A stretch of 45,766 bases of DNA from an uncultured Mucilaginibacter sp. (GCA_903864275.1 CAIPFE010000018.1:1-45766); one strand, 5' to 3'; shown: positions 1 to 7,684, counted from the first letter of the stretch. Notes: generated from the sequence alone by a model not told the origin. Numbers and translations: made by a program.

Positions 1-81
1 AATAGTAACGTAAACATTGTGATCAACATAGGCAGCGATCAACGAAATGACACGATTGATATAACTCCAAATGATGATTAA
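1..81 (+). CDS. C-terminal end of an unidentified protein (partial)
   Basis: An open frame runs from the first base of the window and closes with TAA at 79-81, giving 26 residues rich in Asn, Asp and Ile and ending in PNDD. The start lies outside the window, so no function can be assigned. The absence of stops over 26 codons in an AT-rich stretch is only modest support. The next gene is on the other strand, about 160 bases away, and that gap shows no recognisable signal. Confidence 0.4.
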   Translation, partial: NSNVNIVINIGSDQRNDTIDITPNDD

Positions 82-243
82 ATTTTATTTGGCGATGACA
101 TCTAAATTTACAGCAAGGCAAGCTGATTTTGAAATGGGATACTCCGCCAATTTCGCAGAGGCTAAAAGTTGTACGATTGTTTTCGTATATTTGGTTACGA
201 TACTGAAATAGTAACTAAAATAACCGGTAAAAAATGCATGTTT

Positions 244-546
244 TTATTCCTGCTCATTCGTTTGGCCTGGACGATTGAAGGAAGTTATTTTCCCACATTT
301 AGGACAGACAGAAAAAAGGTCATTCATTCTTATTGTACCAGCAAATAGACATAATATGACAAAAAAAGATGCGATTGTATAGGCAATTGAATCGACAGGA
401 TGACCTTCCGGATAAATCATTTTGATAAACACTGACGAAACCACTATGCCTATCAAAAAGCCACTGATAGCGTATATTCCGCTAAATCCTTTTTTAATTA
501 CAGTTGGTTGATTGCACGGGCAATAGTTTTCTTTATCTTCTGCCAT
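244..546 (-). CDS. Small membrane protein with Cys-pair (zinc-ribbon-like) ends
   Basis: This 100-residue protein has a CPC motif near residues 9-11, two hydrophobic segments at about 23-43 and 53-72, and a C-terminal CPKCG motif near residues 81-85. The layout (cytoplasmic Cys pairs either side of a two-helix hairpin) suggests a membrane protein with a metal-binding knuckle, but I do not recognise a named family. It starts with ATG at 544-546. It lies 18 bases downstream of the small secreted protein at 565-729 on the same strand, so the two are probably co-transcribed. The neighbourhood is AT-rich and accessory in character. Confidence 0.6.
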   Translation of the reverse strand: MAEDKENYCPCNQPTVIKKGFSGIYAISGFLIGIVVSSVFIKMIYPEGHPVDSIAYTIASFFVILCLFAGTIRMNDLFSVCPKCGKITSFNRPGQTNEQE

Positions 547-564
547 GATTTTTTAAGTTAAAGA

Positions 565-729
565 TTAATGTTTATGGCGTGAATAATGACTACCATTGCC
601 TTTTCGGCTTACATAATGGCCGCCCCTGTGAGATGAACCATGCCCACCTATGTAACGGCCCTTATGTCTATGTTGTGAAAATGCTAAGCTGCTAATTAAC
701 AGCAATGATAAAAAAATTGAAATTTTCAT
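565..729 (-). CDS. Small secreted His/Gly-rich protein (54 aa)
   Basis: The reading frame encodes 54 residues from ATG at 727-729 to TAA at 565-567. Residues 1-18 form a typical signal peptide (Lys-2, hydrophobic core, LAFSQ cleavage region). The mature part is about 36 residues, dominated by His, Gly, Arg, Lys and Ser, with GGH and SH steps and a C-terminal RHKH. Such a sequence could bind metal or nucleic acid, or be a short surface peptide; I know of similar short GGHY-type secreted peptides in Bacteroidota but cannot name a family. It sits directly upstream of the Cys-pair membrane protein. Confidence 0.6.
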   Translation of the reverse strand: MKISIFLSLLLISSLAFSQHRHKGRYIGGHGSSHRGGHYVSRKGNGSHYSRHKH

Positions 730-836
730 TTCTTAATTGTTCAAAAATTTAAACATTCTGCCGTCGGAAATAAAAGCCACTAAAAACAAAGAAAGTAATA
801 TTTTATTATCCGAAAACTCCTTTTCGTTTTTCCTTA

Positions 837-1610
837 TTACTCTTCACCTTTTATGTACAAAACCGTATCATGGCCATTCCTATTCCTGCCCGTAAGGGCA
901 ATGTATCCCTTTTTTTTAGGTGGTACCTTGCCATTTTGCGGCAAGGATACTACAAATCCATAATCAATACCCCCGTGACTATTTTTTTTTGACTTTCTTT
1001 TTTTTGATGATCCCCATTTAAATCCGTCAACCGAAAATACGAATTGTTGAAAACCATTATCATAAATGTTCGCCTCAATACGTAGTTGCTTAGCATATTT
1101 TAGATGCTCTATAAAATCCCCTGTATCATCAATAAATAAAATGGTAGGATCATAATCAGCTGCAGGATTACAAAAATATTCGGAATATCTTTTTTGGTCG
1201 AAACGTACTTTAATATTTTGCCCTTCAACCCCTCCGATAAATTGCCCTTTTTGTATGCCCAAAATGACATCTGTAACGCCGCGTATGCGCCGAATTTCAA
1301 TTTCCGCGCCATTGTATCCGTCATAAGGTGCATTAAACTCAAATGTGTTTGTTGCTTCTGTTTTGGCCATTATGACTGTGCCTGACGTCATTTCATCCTT
1401 TACGGTATCATAAGACCAGTTAGACGGTTTTTCGATGGTATCAGCGGATTTGATCTGTGGTGATGAATCGCGCATTGTAGATGAATTATAAGATTTGACT
1501 ATTGGGATAGATGCTGAATTTGAAAAAAATCCTTTAATAATAATAACAACGATCATTAGTACTACTAAACCAAAAAACCACTCGTTAGGCGTCATTTTTT
1601 TTAGATTCAT
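837..1610 (-). CDS. Membrane-anchored hypothetical protein, 257 aa
   Basis: One N-terminal hydrophobic helix (about residues 10-27) is followed by a polar linker of about 35 residues and a globular extracytoplasmic domain. In that domain, a segment around EATNTFEFNAPYDG, an Arg-rich strand, a CNPAADYDPTILFI segment and a closing FSVDGFKW motif resemble a widespread family of unknown function that also occurs beside type VI secretion genes (TagO/VasI-like); this is a weak resemblance. The 3' part after the FKW motif adds a Lys-rich tail of about 60 residues. It is divergent from the XRE regulator at 1738. Function unknown. Confidence 0.55.
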   Translation of the reverse strand: MNLKKMTPNEWFFGLVVLMIVVIIIKGFFSNSASIPIVKSYNSSTMRDSSPQIKSADTIEKPSNWSYDTVKDEMTSGTVIMAKTEATNTFEFNAPYDGYNGAEIEIRRIRGVTDVILGIQKGQFIGGVEGQNIKVRFDQKRYSEYFCNPAADYDPTILFIDDTGDFIEHLKYAKQLRIEANIYDNGFQQFVFSVDGFKWGSSKKRKSKKNSHGGIDYGFVVSLPQNGKVPPKKKGYIALTGRNRNGHDTVLYIKGEE

Positions 1611-1737
1611 TTTGTAGCTGTTTTGGCTGTAAAAACTGGACGGTACTATAGAATTCCTTTGGTATTATACATAATTCAAACTTAAGTAATACTTTTCAAA
1701 TTGTAGGCTTATAAGCGCACAATATTTTTAGTCAACA

Positions 1738-1971
1738 ATGGCATTTTTGGCCGTGGTTGATAAAAAACTCATAGCAAAAAATATCGGGGCGACTTTAAGA
1801 AAGTTGCGGGTAGATAAAAACCTGTCTATGCAGCAATTGGCCACACTTGCAGAAATCGAAAAATCCCAAATTTTCCGAATCGAAAACGCCAAGGTTGATG
1901 TAAGAATCTCAACCCTGTATCTTTTAGCAGATACATTAAACATTGAGATTACTGAATTTTTTAAACCTTAA
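1738..1971 (+). CDS. XRE-family helix-turn-helix regulator (77 aa)
   Basis: This is a single-domain DNA-binding protein. Residues 12-66 follow the HTH_3 pattern: IGATLRKLR, then SMQQLATLAEIEKSQIFRIEN as helices 2-3, then VRISTLYLLADTLNIEITEFF as helices 4-5. There is no sensor domain. At this length it resembles element-borne or toxin-antitoxin-type repressors. It is divergently placed from the membrane-anchored protein at 837-1610, so a shared control region at 1611-1737 is likely. An in-frame GTG at codon 6 is an alternative start. The nearby tRNA with integration-type repeats fits an island regulator. Confidence 0.8.
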   Translation: MAFLAVVDKKLIAKNIGATLRKLRVDKNLSMQQLATLAEIEKSQIFRIENAKVDVRISTLYLLADTLNIEITEFFKP

Positions 1972-2179
1972 TATTCAATAGGCAAATTTATAGGTTTATA
2001 GGGCATCAGAGGCAAGCCGTACACGGGAAGCCCTTCTGTCAGGGATGCTTAACATAATGGCATTATGGGGCGGCATGTAGCTAATAAAAGCAAATCAACA
2101 ACAGGCCGGACTATAATAAGCTATTATGTTAAAGTGTTCGGCTGCGTGAGGTGTTCCGGTTTGATCTGATTGATAAGAT

Positions 2180-2218
2180 AAAGGGGATACTAATAGTTAG
2201 CACCCCCTTTAAGTTTTT
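2180..2218 (+). terminator. Putative Rho-independent terminator
   Basis: Arms AAAGGGG (2180-2186) and CCCCTTT (2204-2210) pair over 7 bp across a 17-base loop and are followed by AAGTTTTT. It lies about 210 bases downstream of the XRE stop codon, which is far for that gene, so it may close an unannotated small transcript. Confidence 0.5.
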
Positions 2219-2279
2219 ACTGATAGCGACATCAGTAGACAAATGTAATAATTAAAATTTGATTGAAAAATCAATTGAA

Positions 2280-2317
2280 TTGCTACCAATTTTGCTACCA
2301 AAAATATTTGCTACCAA
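2280..2317. repeat. Three copies of TTGCTACCAA beside tRNA-Ser
   Basis: Identical 10-mers begin at 2280, 2292 and 2308 (spacings 12 and 16). They lie about 50 bases from the 3' end of the tRNA gene. Short direct repeats near a tRNA 3' end are typical of the arm-type sites of tyrosine recombinases, so this may be the relic of an attachment region. No integrase gene is present in the window, so the role is inferred. Confidence 0.5.
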
Positions 2318-2318
2318 T

Positions 2319-2354
2319 AAAAATGCCCTATACATAGCGTATAAGGCGATTTTT
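2319..2354 (-). terminator. Terminator of tRNA-Ser (bidirectional hairpin)
   Basis: On the minus strand a GCC-TTATA arm pairs imperfectly with TATAGGGC and runs into TTTTTATT. It starts about 13 bases after the tRNA 3' end. Both flanks carry A/T runs, so it could act in either direction. Confidence 0.6.
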
Positions 2355-2366
2355 GTATTTGGTACG

Positions 2367-2453
2367 CGGTGAGGGAGGGATTCGAACCCTCGGTACAGTT
2401 TCCCGTACGTCAGTTTAGCAAACTGATCCTTTCGGCCTCTCAGGCACCTCACC
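2367..2453 (-). tRNA. tRNA-Ser (anticodon GCU)
   Basis: The reverse complement folds as a class II tRNA. The acceptor arms GGTGAGG/CCTCACC pair perfectly over 7 bp. The D region contains GAGAGGCCGAAAGG, and the anticodon stem CAGTT/AACTG presents TTGCTAA with anticodon GCT. A long variable arm (TACGGGAAACTGTA) follows, then the T-arm GAGGGTTCGAATCCCTC. The discriminator base is G, as expected for serine. CCA is not encoded. It would read AGC/AGU codons. Confidence 0.95.
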
Positions 2454-2539
2454 ATATTGCGGTCATCAATGACCCGTATCTCAATAAACCCGTTTTTTCG
2501 GGACTGCAAATATAGCAATTCGGCTAAGCTGGCAAAAAA

Positions 2540-2702
2540 AAAAGTTAGCGTAAGTTGGAAAGGGTTGTAATAAGTTGGAAAAGTTTGTAATAAGTTGTAG
2601 AGGTTGTAAAGGTTGCAGATTACAACCTTTAGCTATTGCGCCCTATTCCAACTCGTTATAACCTTTTTAACCACCACAACCTTTTCAACTCATTACAACC
2701 TA
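2540..2702. repeat. Long imperfect palindrome of GTTGTAA-type units
   Basis: The left half repeats units such as AAGTTGGAAAGGGTTGTAAT on the plus strand. The right half repeats the complement (ACAACCTTTTCAACTCATTA), so the whole can fold into a long imperfect hairpin with an AAGGTTG...CAACCTT core near 2607-2632. It lies between tRNA-Ser and the 3' end of the 7TM-HD gene, and may act as a transcription stop for both. The same unit recurs at about 8641-8690. Confidence 0.7.
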
Positions 2703-2705
2703 ACC

Positions 2706-4769
2706 CTAATAATCAATCCGCACATGGTAAATGCTCATCAGCATGCGCTTAAATATCGTCTTAATAGTTTCTATTTCTTTCAGGGTGATGTTACTGTCCT
2801 TCAACTGGTTTTGCTCGAGCTTATATTTTACGATCCGGTCCACCAGGTCGCCGATGGATTTTTCATCAGGTTCCTTTAAAGCGCGGGATGCAGCTTCCAC
2901 AGAGTCGGCCAGCATTAAAACACCGCCTTCTTTCGAAAATGGGATCGGGCCCGGGTACCTGAAAGTATTTTCGTCAACAAATTTTTCAGGAAAATTCTTC
3001 AGGAACGACTGATAAAAATAATCCACCCTCGTATCGCCGTGATGCGTCCGGATGAAATCAATTATGATATCGGGCAGGTTTTCTTTTTGCGCCATCTCGA
3101 TCCCTTTTCGCACATGCCTGATGATGATCTGCGCACTTTCCTGGTATGGCAGTTTATCATGCGGGTTGTAGCCGGATTGGTTTTCGATAAAATACAAAGG
3201 GTTTTCCATTTTTCCGATATCGTGGTATAAAGCTCCTGCCCTTACCAGCAAGGCGTTCCCACCAATAGTATAAATTGCATTTTCAGCAAGGTTGGCTACC
3301 TGCAATGAATGCTGGAAAGTCCCAGGTGCAGAAAAAGCCATCTCCCGCAGCAATGGGGCATTGGTGTTGGTTAATTCAATAAGTGTGATATCAGAAGTGA
3401 TAGCAAATACTTTTTCAAAAATATAAATAAGCGGGTAAGCCAGCAATGTGAGTAAAACGCTTACTACAAAAGGCAGGAAATCCATCCAGTCAATGTTCCT
3501 CAAACTGCCTTCCCTGATAAATGAGATGCCAATAAATGAAACGAAATAAGTGAATGTAATGATTAGCGCAGAAATGAGGAATTGTTCGCGGCGGATAAGA
3601 TTTTTAATGCTATAAATAGACACCATACCCGCGGTGAGCTCGAAATAGGCAAATTCAAAACTATTCGGCACGAAGAACCCGGCTATCAGCACCACCAGCA
3701 AATGTATATTTAAGGCCAACCGCGTATCAAACAGTATGCGGATGATAATTGGTACTATACAATAAGGTATATAATATAAATTTGGCAGCTGCAATTTTAT
3801 GGCCATTGATAAGGCAAAAAGCATGGCCGTAACTACAAGCAGTATTAAACTCACAAGCCGGTTGTCTTCATAAATATCTTTGCGGAAAAGGTATAAAAAT
3901 ACCATCAACAGGATAATAGCAATGGAAACAAGCAGAAACTGCCCGGCCAACACCAGCCTTGGGTCGCCGGTTACCCGTGAATTATCTTCAAATGCTTTTT
4001 TGTACGATTGTAATTTTTGATAAACCTCATCATTTACCACCGATCCTTTATTAATAATTACCTCGCCTTTCTGCACCATACCCCTGGTTGACGACAAGCC
4101 CTCCACCGCCTCCCGCTCAAGCCTCGATGTCAATTTACTATCGTAGTTTAAATTGGACTGCAGCCTGTTATTTATCAGGTCTAACAAAAAAGCCTTATCC
4201 AGATCTTTCCGGTCGTTTAATTCCTGGTCGCAATAAGCTAAAGCTTTTTGTTTTGTAAAAAGATCGGCAGTGTTTTTATCGGTTGCAACGTTTTTGTCTA
4301 ATATCGTTATCTTGTAATTCTCGGCATTTTGCTGGTATTTAGCGTTAAGATTCAAAACACCGCGGTCATAAATTTCTTTCAGCAAATTATCTCCCTCCAG
4401 CAAATACACAGGCTTTTTGTTATCTTTTATGCCTGCACTGTGCCATTTTATCTCCAGGTCGCTCTTAAACCCTTCCAACTCGTGGCTGCCGATGTCGTCA
4501 TCCAGCTGATATATGGGGGTTATGCTGGCCAGCGCCGTTTTTGCATCGCTTTCAATTTCGGATGGGGTTTTTAATATGGCGAAATTATACGGGGATATCA
4601 GTTCTTTCTGGTTCCATATTCTCCCTTTTGCAATGTCATAGCTAAATTTTGCCTGCTTCGGCAAGGCAAAAACTATTACACAAATACTGGCCAGCATCAT
4701 TAAAACTTTAACATTAAGGGAGTATTTGCGCATTAAAGCCTTTTGGCGCGACGAAGATAATTTTGCCAT
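2706..4769 (-). CDS. 7TM-HD family phosphodiesterase (PgpH-like)
   Basis: This is a membrane protein of 687 residues. It has one N-terminal helix (about 22-40), a 7TMR-HDED extracytoplasmic domain (about 41-270), seven helices (about 275-450) and a cytoplasmic HD domain. The metal-binding residues are visible: H487 in FQHSLQVA, H516-D517 in YHDIGKM, and a later HHGD motif. Characterised relatives (Listeria PgpH) hydrolyse the second messenger c-di-AMP to pApA, so that role is the likely one. ATG start with a -7 element just upstream at 4787-4794. It is divergent from the SPFH operon. Length and domain order match the family; the substrate is inferred. Confidence 0.88.
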   Translation of the reverse strand: MAKLSSSRQKALMRKYSLNVKVLMMLASICVIVFALPKQAKFSYDIAKGRIWNQKELISPYNFAILKTPSEIESDAKTALASITPIYQLDDDIGSHELEGFKSDLEIKWHSAGIKDNKKPVYLLEGDNLLKEIYDRGVLNLNAKYQQNAENYKITILDKNVATDKNTADLFTKQKALAYCDQELNDRKDLDKAFLLDLINNRLQSNLNYDSKLTSRLEREAVEGLSSTRGMVQKGEVIINKGSVVNDEVYQKLQSYKKAFEDNSRVTGDPRLVLAGQFLLVSIAIILLMVFLYLFRKDIYEDNRLVSLILLVVTAMLFALSMAIKLQLPNLYYIPYCIVPIIIRILFDTRLALNIHLLVVLIAGFFVPNSFEFAYFELTAGMVSIYSIKNLIRREQFLISALIITFTYFVSFIGISFIREGSLRNIDWMDFLPFVVSVLLTLLAYPLIYIFEKVFAITSDITLIELTNTNAPLLREMAFSAPGTFQHSLQVANLAENAIYTIGGNALLVRAGALYHDIGKMENPLYFIENQSGYNPHDKLPYQESAQIIIRHVRKGIEMAQKENLPDIIIDFIRTHHGDTRVDYFYQSFLKNFPEKFVDENTFRYPGPIPFSKEGGVLMLADSVEAASRALKEPDEKSIGDLVDRIVKYKLEQNQLKDSNITLKEIETIKTIFKRMLMSIYHVRIDY

Positions 4770-4786
4770 TGATGTGTTTGTCGGCC

Positions 4787-4794
4787 CAAAATTA
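4787..4794 (-). promoter_or_regulatory. -7 element (TAATTTTG) for the 7TM-HD gene
   Basis: This matches the Bacteroidota -7 consensus TAnnTTTG on the minus strand, 17 bases ahead of the ATG. The leader would be very short. No clear -33 element was seen. Confidence 0.5.
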
Positions 4795-4843
4795 ATATAA
4801 GTTTCGGTTATCTGCAGTTTTTCTTGCTTTTATCAAAACAAAT

Positions 4844-4864
4844 ATGATATCTTTGTGATATCAT
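4844..4864. promoter_or_regulatory. Palindromic operator candidate over the SPFH promoter
   Basis: Perfect 8-bp arms ATGATATC (4844-4851) and GATATCAT (4857-4864) surround TTTGT. The palindrome contains the -7 element TATCTTTG (4848-4855), with a TTG at 4824-4826 as possible -33 element. A repressor bound here would block transcription of the operon starting at 4883. That operon's third gene encodes a ribbon-helix-helix protein, a family that often binds such palindromes, so autoregulation is a reasonable inference. Confidence 0.6.
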
Positions 4865-4882
4865 TTTAAAATCACAATCATC

Positions 4883-5740
4883 ATGAATACTGAAAAAATA
4901 ATCAACCCTCCTTCCGGCTATACCGCCTTTGTTTTATTCCTGGCGCTGGTTGCTGCGATGGTCTTGTCGTTTCTGGCAGAAGCAGTTGCTATAGGCGCAA
5001 TTATTGGCGTGGTAAATTTTGTTTTAATATTGCCGGGCCTTGTTATTGTAAACCCCAATGAATCGAAGGTGCTTACGCTGTTTGGCAGCTACGTGGGCAC
5101 CGTTAAGAAAGACGGCTTTTTTTGGGTGAACCCTTTTACTATAAAAAAGAAGGTATCGCTAAGGGCCTTTAATTTAAACGGGCAGCAGCTAAAAGTAAAT
5201 GATAGCGTGGGTAACCCCATTGAAATTGCCGCAGTAATTGTTTGGCAGATTAAAGATACTGCAAATGCCGTTTTCGCGGTTGAAAACTACCTGCAGTACG
5301 TAAATATTCAAAGCGAGGCAGCTGTGAGGCACCTGGCCAATTCTTTCCCTTATGATAATATCGAAGATGAAACTGCAAGCATCACCTTAAGAGGCGGCGC
5401 CGAACAAGTGAGCCACCTGCTGGAAAAAGAATTAAATGAAAGACTGGACCGTGCAGGTATTGAGGTATTAGAAGCGCGCATATCCCATTTAGCTTACTCG
5501 CCAGAAATTGCCCATACTATGCTGCAGCGGCAGCAGGCATCGGCCATCATATCGGCCCGCAGGCTGATTGTGGAAGGTGCCGTTGGCATGGTTGAAATGG
5601 CCCTGGCCCGCTTATCCGAAAAGAAAATTGTTGACCTTGACGAAGAACGCAAAGCTGCAATGGTAAGCAACCTGCTGGTTGTTTTATGCGGCGACCGCAG
5701 TGTAAACCCAGTTGTTAATACCGGAACTTTATATCATTAA
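4883..5740 (+). CDS. SPFH/Band 7 domain membrane protein
   Basis: This 285-residue protein has two hydrophobic segments at the N-terminus (about 14-34 and 37-58), then a Band 7 domain from [13 protein letters not shown] (about 57) to about 215. It continues with a helical region ([27 protein letters not shown]) and the short [15 protein letters not shown] tail seen in this subfamily. SPFH proteins assemble into membrane-bound oligomers that organise membrane domains or scaffold other proteins. Gene order with the next two genes (4 and 2 bases apart) indicates one operon. The promoter overlaps a palindrome. Confidence 0.88.
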   Translation: MNTEKIINPPSGYTAFVLFLALVAAMVLSFLAEAVAIGAIIGVVNFVLILPGLVIVNPNESKVLTLFGSYVGTVKKDGFFWVNPFTIKKKVSLRAFNLNGQQLKVNDSVGNPIEIAAVIVWQIKDTANAVFAVENYLQYVNIQSEAAVRHLANSFPYDNIEDETASITLRGGAEQVSHLLEKELNERLDRAGIEVLEARISHLAYSPEIAHTMLQRQQASAIISARRLIVEGAVGMVEMALARLSEKKIVDLDEERKAAMVSNLLVVLCGDRSVNPVVNTGTLYH

Positions 5741-5744
5741 TACT

Positions 5745-6257
5745 ATGTACAAAGTACTCGACACCAAACGTATCAATGAGTTATTGCTGTTAAGAAAGGG
5801 CTGGTTTAGTCCTGAGTACGAATTAACAGACAAGGCTGAAAACTATGGTCAACTATCATATAACGGACTTACACGTTGGAGAGGAATAGCGACAACCGCC
5901 AATACTACATGGATATTTCAACGAGAAGGGCTTTTTAGCCGCACAATATGGATCATGGATGAAAACGGGATGCAAATCGGAAAAGCAACCCGTGAACTGT
6001 TTGAACGCAGAATGCTATTAACCCTGCAAACGGGGTTCCAGGCCGAATTTTACAGGCCTTCAATTTGGTCGCGGGAGTATGTATGGGAGTCTGCGGGTTA
6101 TGGCAAAATAATGCATATTGATAGCTACCCGTTTAGTTTAAAGGATTCTATTTATATTGATCAAAGCATGGCGCCATCGGCACTACTCCCGTTACTGATA
6201 TTTTTTGGGGCACATTTAACTATTTTGCAGCGGCGAAGAAGGGCGGCCCATTATTAA
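5745..6257 (+). CDS. Unknown protein of the SPFH operon (170 aa)
   Basis: I do not recognise the family. The chosen start, ATG at 5745, lies 4 bases after the SPFH stop; a longer frame from 5712 would overlap that gene by 29 bases and is less likely. The sequence is soluble for the first 130 residues, with several Trp and Arg (for example LTRWRGIATTANTTWIF), and ends with a hydrophobic segment (about 145-160, SALLPLLIFFGAHLTIL) followed by RRRR, typical of a C-terminal tail anchor. It therefore probably sits on the membrane with the SPFH protein. No catalytic motif is evident. Confidence 0.7.
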   Translation: MYKVLDTKRINELLLLRKGWFSPEYELTDKAENYGQLSYNGLTRWRGIATTANTTWIFQREGLFSRTIWIMDENGMQIGKATRELFERRMLLTLQTGFQAEFYRPSIWSREYVWESAGYGKIMHIDSYPFSLKDSIYIDQSMAPSALLPLLIFFGAHLTILQRRRRAAHY

Positions 6258-6259
6258 TT

Positions 6260-6424
6260 ATGGCTGAAAAGAAAGCATTCATATTACGCATCAATCCTGA
6301 AATATTAAAGGAGATTGAGACCTGGGCCGCAGATGAATTCAGGAGCACCAACGGCCAGATAGAATACCTGCTGCAACAAATCTTGAATGAACGCAGAAAA
6401 GCCCGTAAAAAAAAGGACTCGTAG
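6260..6424 (+). CDS. Arc-type ribbon-helix-helix DNA-binding protein (54 aa)
   Basis: The frame from ATG 6260 to TAG 6424 encodes 54 residues. KAFILRIN is the expected DNA-contacting beta strand. PEILKEIETWAADEF and STNGQIEYLLQQILNERR form the two helices, with the N-G turn and hydrophobic spacing of Arc/MetJ-like proteins, and a Lys/Arg-rich tail follows. It starts 2 bases after the preceding stop, so it is translated with the SPFH operon. A dimer could bind the ATGATATC palindrome over the operon promoter. There is no adjacent toxin, so this is probably not a toxin-antitoxin antitoxin. Confidence 0.8.
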   Translation: MAEKKAFILRINPEILKEIETWAADEFRSTNGQIEYLLQQILNERRKARKKKDS

Positions 6425-6444
6425 GGACGTAATGCTTACGTCCC
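6424..6444. repeat. Perfect GGGACGTAA/TTACGTCCC palindrome
   Basis: Nine-bp arms enclose a 3-base loop, and the first base is the last base of the preceding TAG stop. No U-tract follows, so it is not a textbook terminator. Similar GTAGGGACG-type hairpins are, from memory, common dispersed repeats in Bacteroidota spacers. Confidence 0.65.
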
Positions 6445-6468
6445 CCCGTATGCCAAATTAAAAAACGC

Positions 6469-6476
6469 TAAATTTG
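6469..6476 (+). promoter_or_regulatory. -7 element (TAAATTTG) for the thiolase gene
   Basis: Matches TAnnTTTG and sits 21 bases ahead of the ATG at 6498. It argues against an in-frame start at 6474, which would fall inside the promoter. Confidence 0.55.
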
Positions 6477-6497
6477 CGCTTCCATTTAACATCATTT

Positions 6498-7676
6498 ATG
6501 AGAGAAGTAGTTATTGTTTCGGCCACGCGTACCCCTATCGGCAGCTTTGGGGGTAGCCTGGCAACACTGTCTGCAACGCAATTAGCGGCAATTGTCATCA
6601 AATCGGCGATTGAAAAGGCCGGGCTAAAGCCTGAGCATATTCAGGAAGTTTATATGGGCAACGTTTTGTCAGCAAACCTTGGCCAGGCGCCCGCCACACA
6701 GGCGGCGATATTTGCAGGGTTACCTTATTTGCCGGCCACAACAGTTAACAAAGTATGCGCTTCGGGCATGAAAGCCATCATGCTGGCAGCACAAAGCATA
6801 GCCCTGGGGCAAAATGAAATTGTTTTGGCCGGTGGCATGGAAAGCATGAGCAATGTGCCTTATTATCTCGATAAAGCGCGCAACGGTTACCGGCTGGGCA
6901 ACGGGCAGATTACCGATGGCCTGATAAAAGACGGCCTTTGGGACGTTTACAATGACTATCATATGGGATCGGCAGCCGAGTTATGCGCGGTGGAATGTAA
7001 TATCAGCCGGGAACAACAGGATGAATTTGCCATAGAATCATACAAAAGGGCGCAGCAGGCGCAAGGTGAAGGAAAGTTCAGTGGCGAGATCACTCCGGTG
7101 GAGCTCAAAGACAAAAAAGGCGATATTACTTTGTTTGTTGACGATGAAGAGCCAAAGGCAGTAAAGTTTGACAAGATCCCTTCCTTAAAGCCCGTGTTCA
7201 AAAAAGACGGAACAGTGACCGCGGCCAATGCCTCGACGTTAAATGACGGAGCGGCAGCCCTTGTCCTGATGAGTAAAGAAAAGGCGGAAGAAATGGGTAT
7301 TAAACCATTGGCAAAAATAATTTCGTATGCCGATGCGCAACAGGCGCCTGAATGGTTTACCACATCGCCGTCGAAGGCTATCCCCTTAGCCTTGCACCGG
7401 GCGGGTTTGTCAGCCCGTGAAATGGATTATTTTGAGATCAACGAGGCTTTTTCGGTGGTTTCTATTGCAAATAATCAGCTTATGGGCCTCGACCCCACAA
7501 AGGTGAACATAAACGGCGGTGCCGTTGCATTGGGGCATCCACTGGGGGCATCGGGCGCAAGGATCATCGTGACTTTACTAAATGTGCTGAAGCAAAACAA
7601 TGGAAAATACGGCGCTGCTGGAATTTGTAACGGCGGCGGCGGGGCGAGTGCAATGGTTATTGAAAATTTGCGTTAA
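6498..7676 (+). CDS. Acetyl-CoA C-acetyltransferase (thiolase)
   Basis: A thiolase of 392 residues, the normal family length. The nucleophile C87 lies in VNKVCASGMKA, H347 in ALGHPLGASGAR, and C377 in GICNGGGGASA. The N-terminus MREVVIVSATRTPIGSF is the standard start, supporting ATG 6498. It catalyses the reversible condensation of two acetyl-CoA to acetoacetyl-CoA, or thiolysis of 3-ketoacyl-CoA; which direction is used cannot be told from sequence. It has its own promoter and is followed 8 bases later by a secreted protein gene that may share the transcript. Confidence 0.93.
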   Translation: MREVVIVSATRTPIGSFGGSLATLSATQLAAIVIKSAIEKAGLKPEHIQEVYMGNVLSANLGQAPATQAAIFAGLPYLPATTVNKVCASGMKAIMLAAQSIALGQNEIVLAGGMESMSNVPYYLDKARNGYRLGNGQITDGLIKDGLWDVYNDYHMGSAAELCAVECNISREQQDEFAIESYKRAQQAQGEGKFSGEITPVELKDKKGDITLFVDDEEPKAVKFDKIPSLKPVFKKDGTVTAANASTLNDGAAALVLMSKEKAEEMGIKPLAKIISYADAQQAPEWFTTSPSKAIPLALHRAGLSAREMDYFEINEAFSVVSIANNQLMGLDPTKVNINGGAVALGHPLGASGARIIVTLLNVLKQNNGKYGAAGICNGGGGASAMVIENLR

Positions 7677-7684
7677 TTAGAGCA

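Larger units (their letters stand above)
1972..2366. other. Non-coding stretch between the XRE gene and tRNA-Ser
   Basis: I see no credible protein gene in these 395 bases. The part at about 1990-2180 is rich in short inverted repeats, for example CATAATG/CATTATG separated by one base, and ends in a terminator-like hairpin at 2180-2218. A small RNA or a long 3' region of the XRE transcript could lie here; no known RNA family was recognised. The part at 2262-2366 holds a small hairpin (ATTGA/TCAAT, 2262-2275), the three 10-bp repeats, and the tRNA terminator. Confidence 0.4.

Noticed and set aside
2252..2518. Minus-strand open frame of 88 codons
   Set aside because: It runs through the tRNA-Ser gene and its terminator, so it is not a real protein gene.
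6260..6424. RHH gene as the antitoxin of a toxin-antitoxin pair
   Set aside because: No toxin-like gene is adjacent; the neighbours are the SPFH operon and a thiolase with its own promoter.
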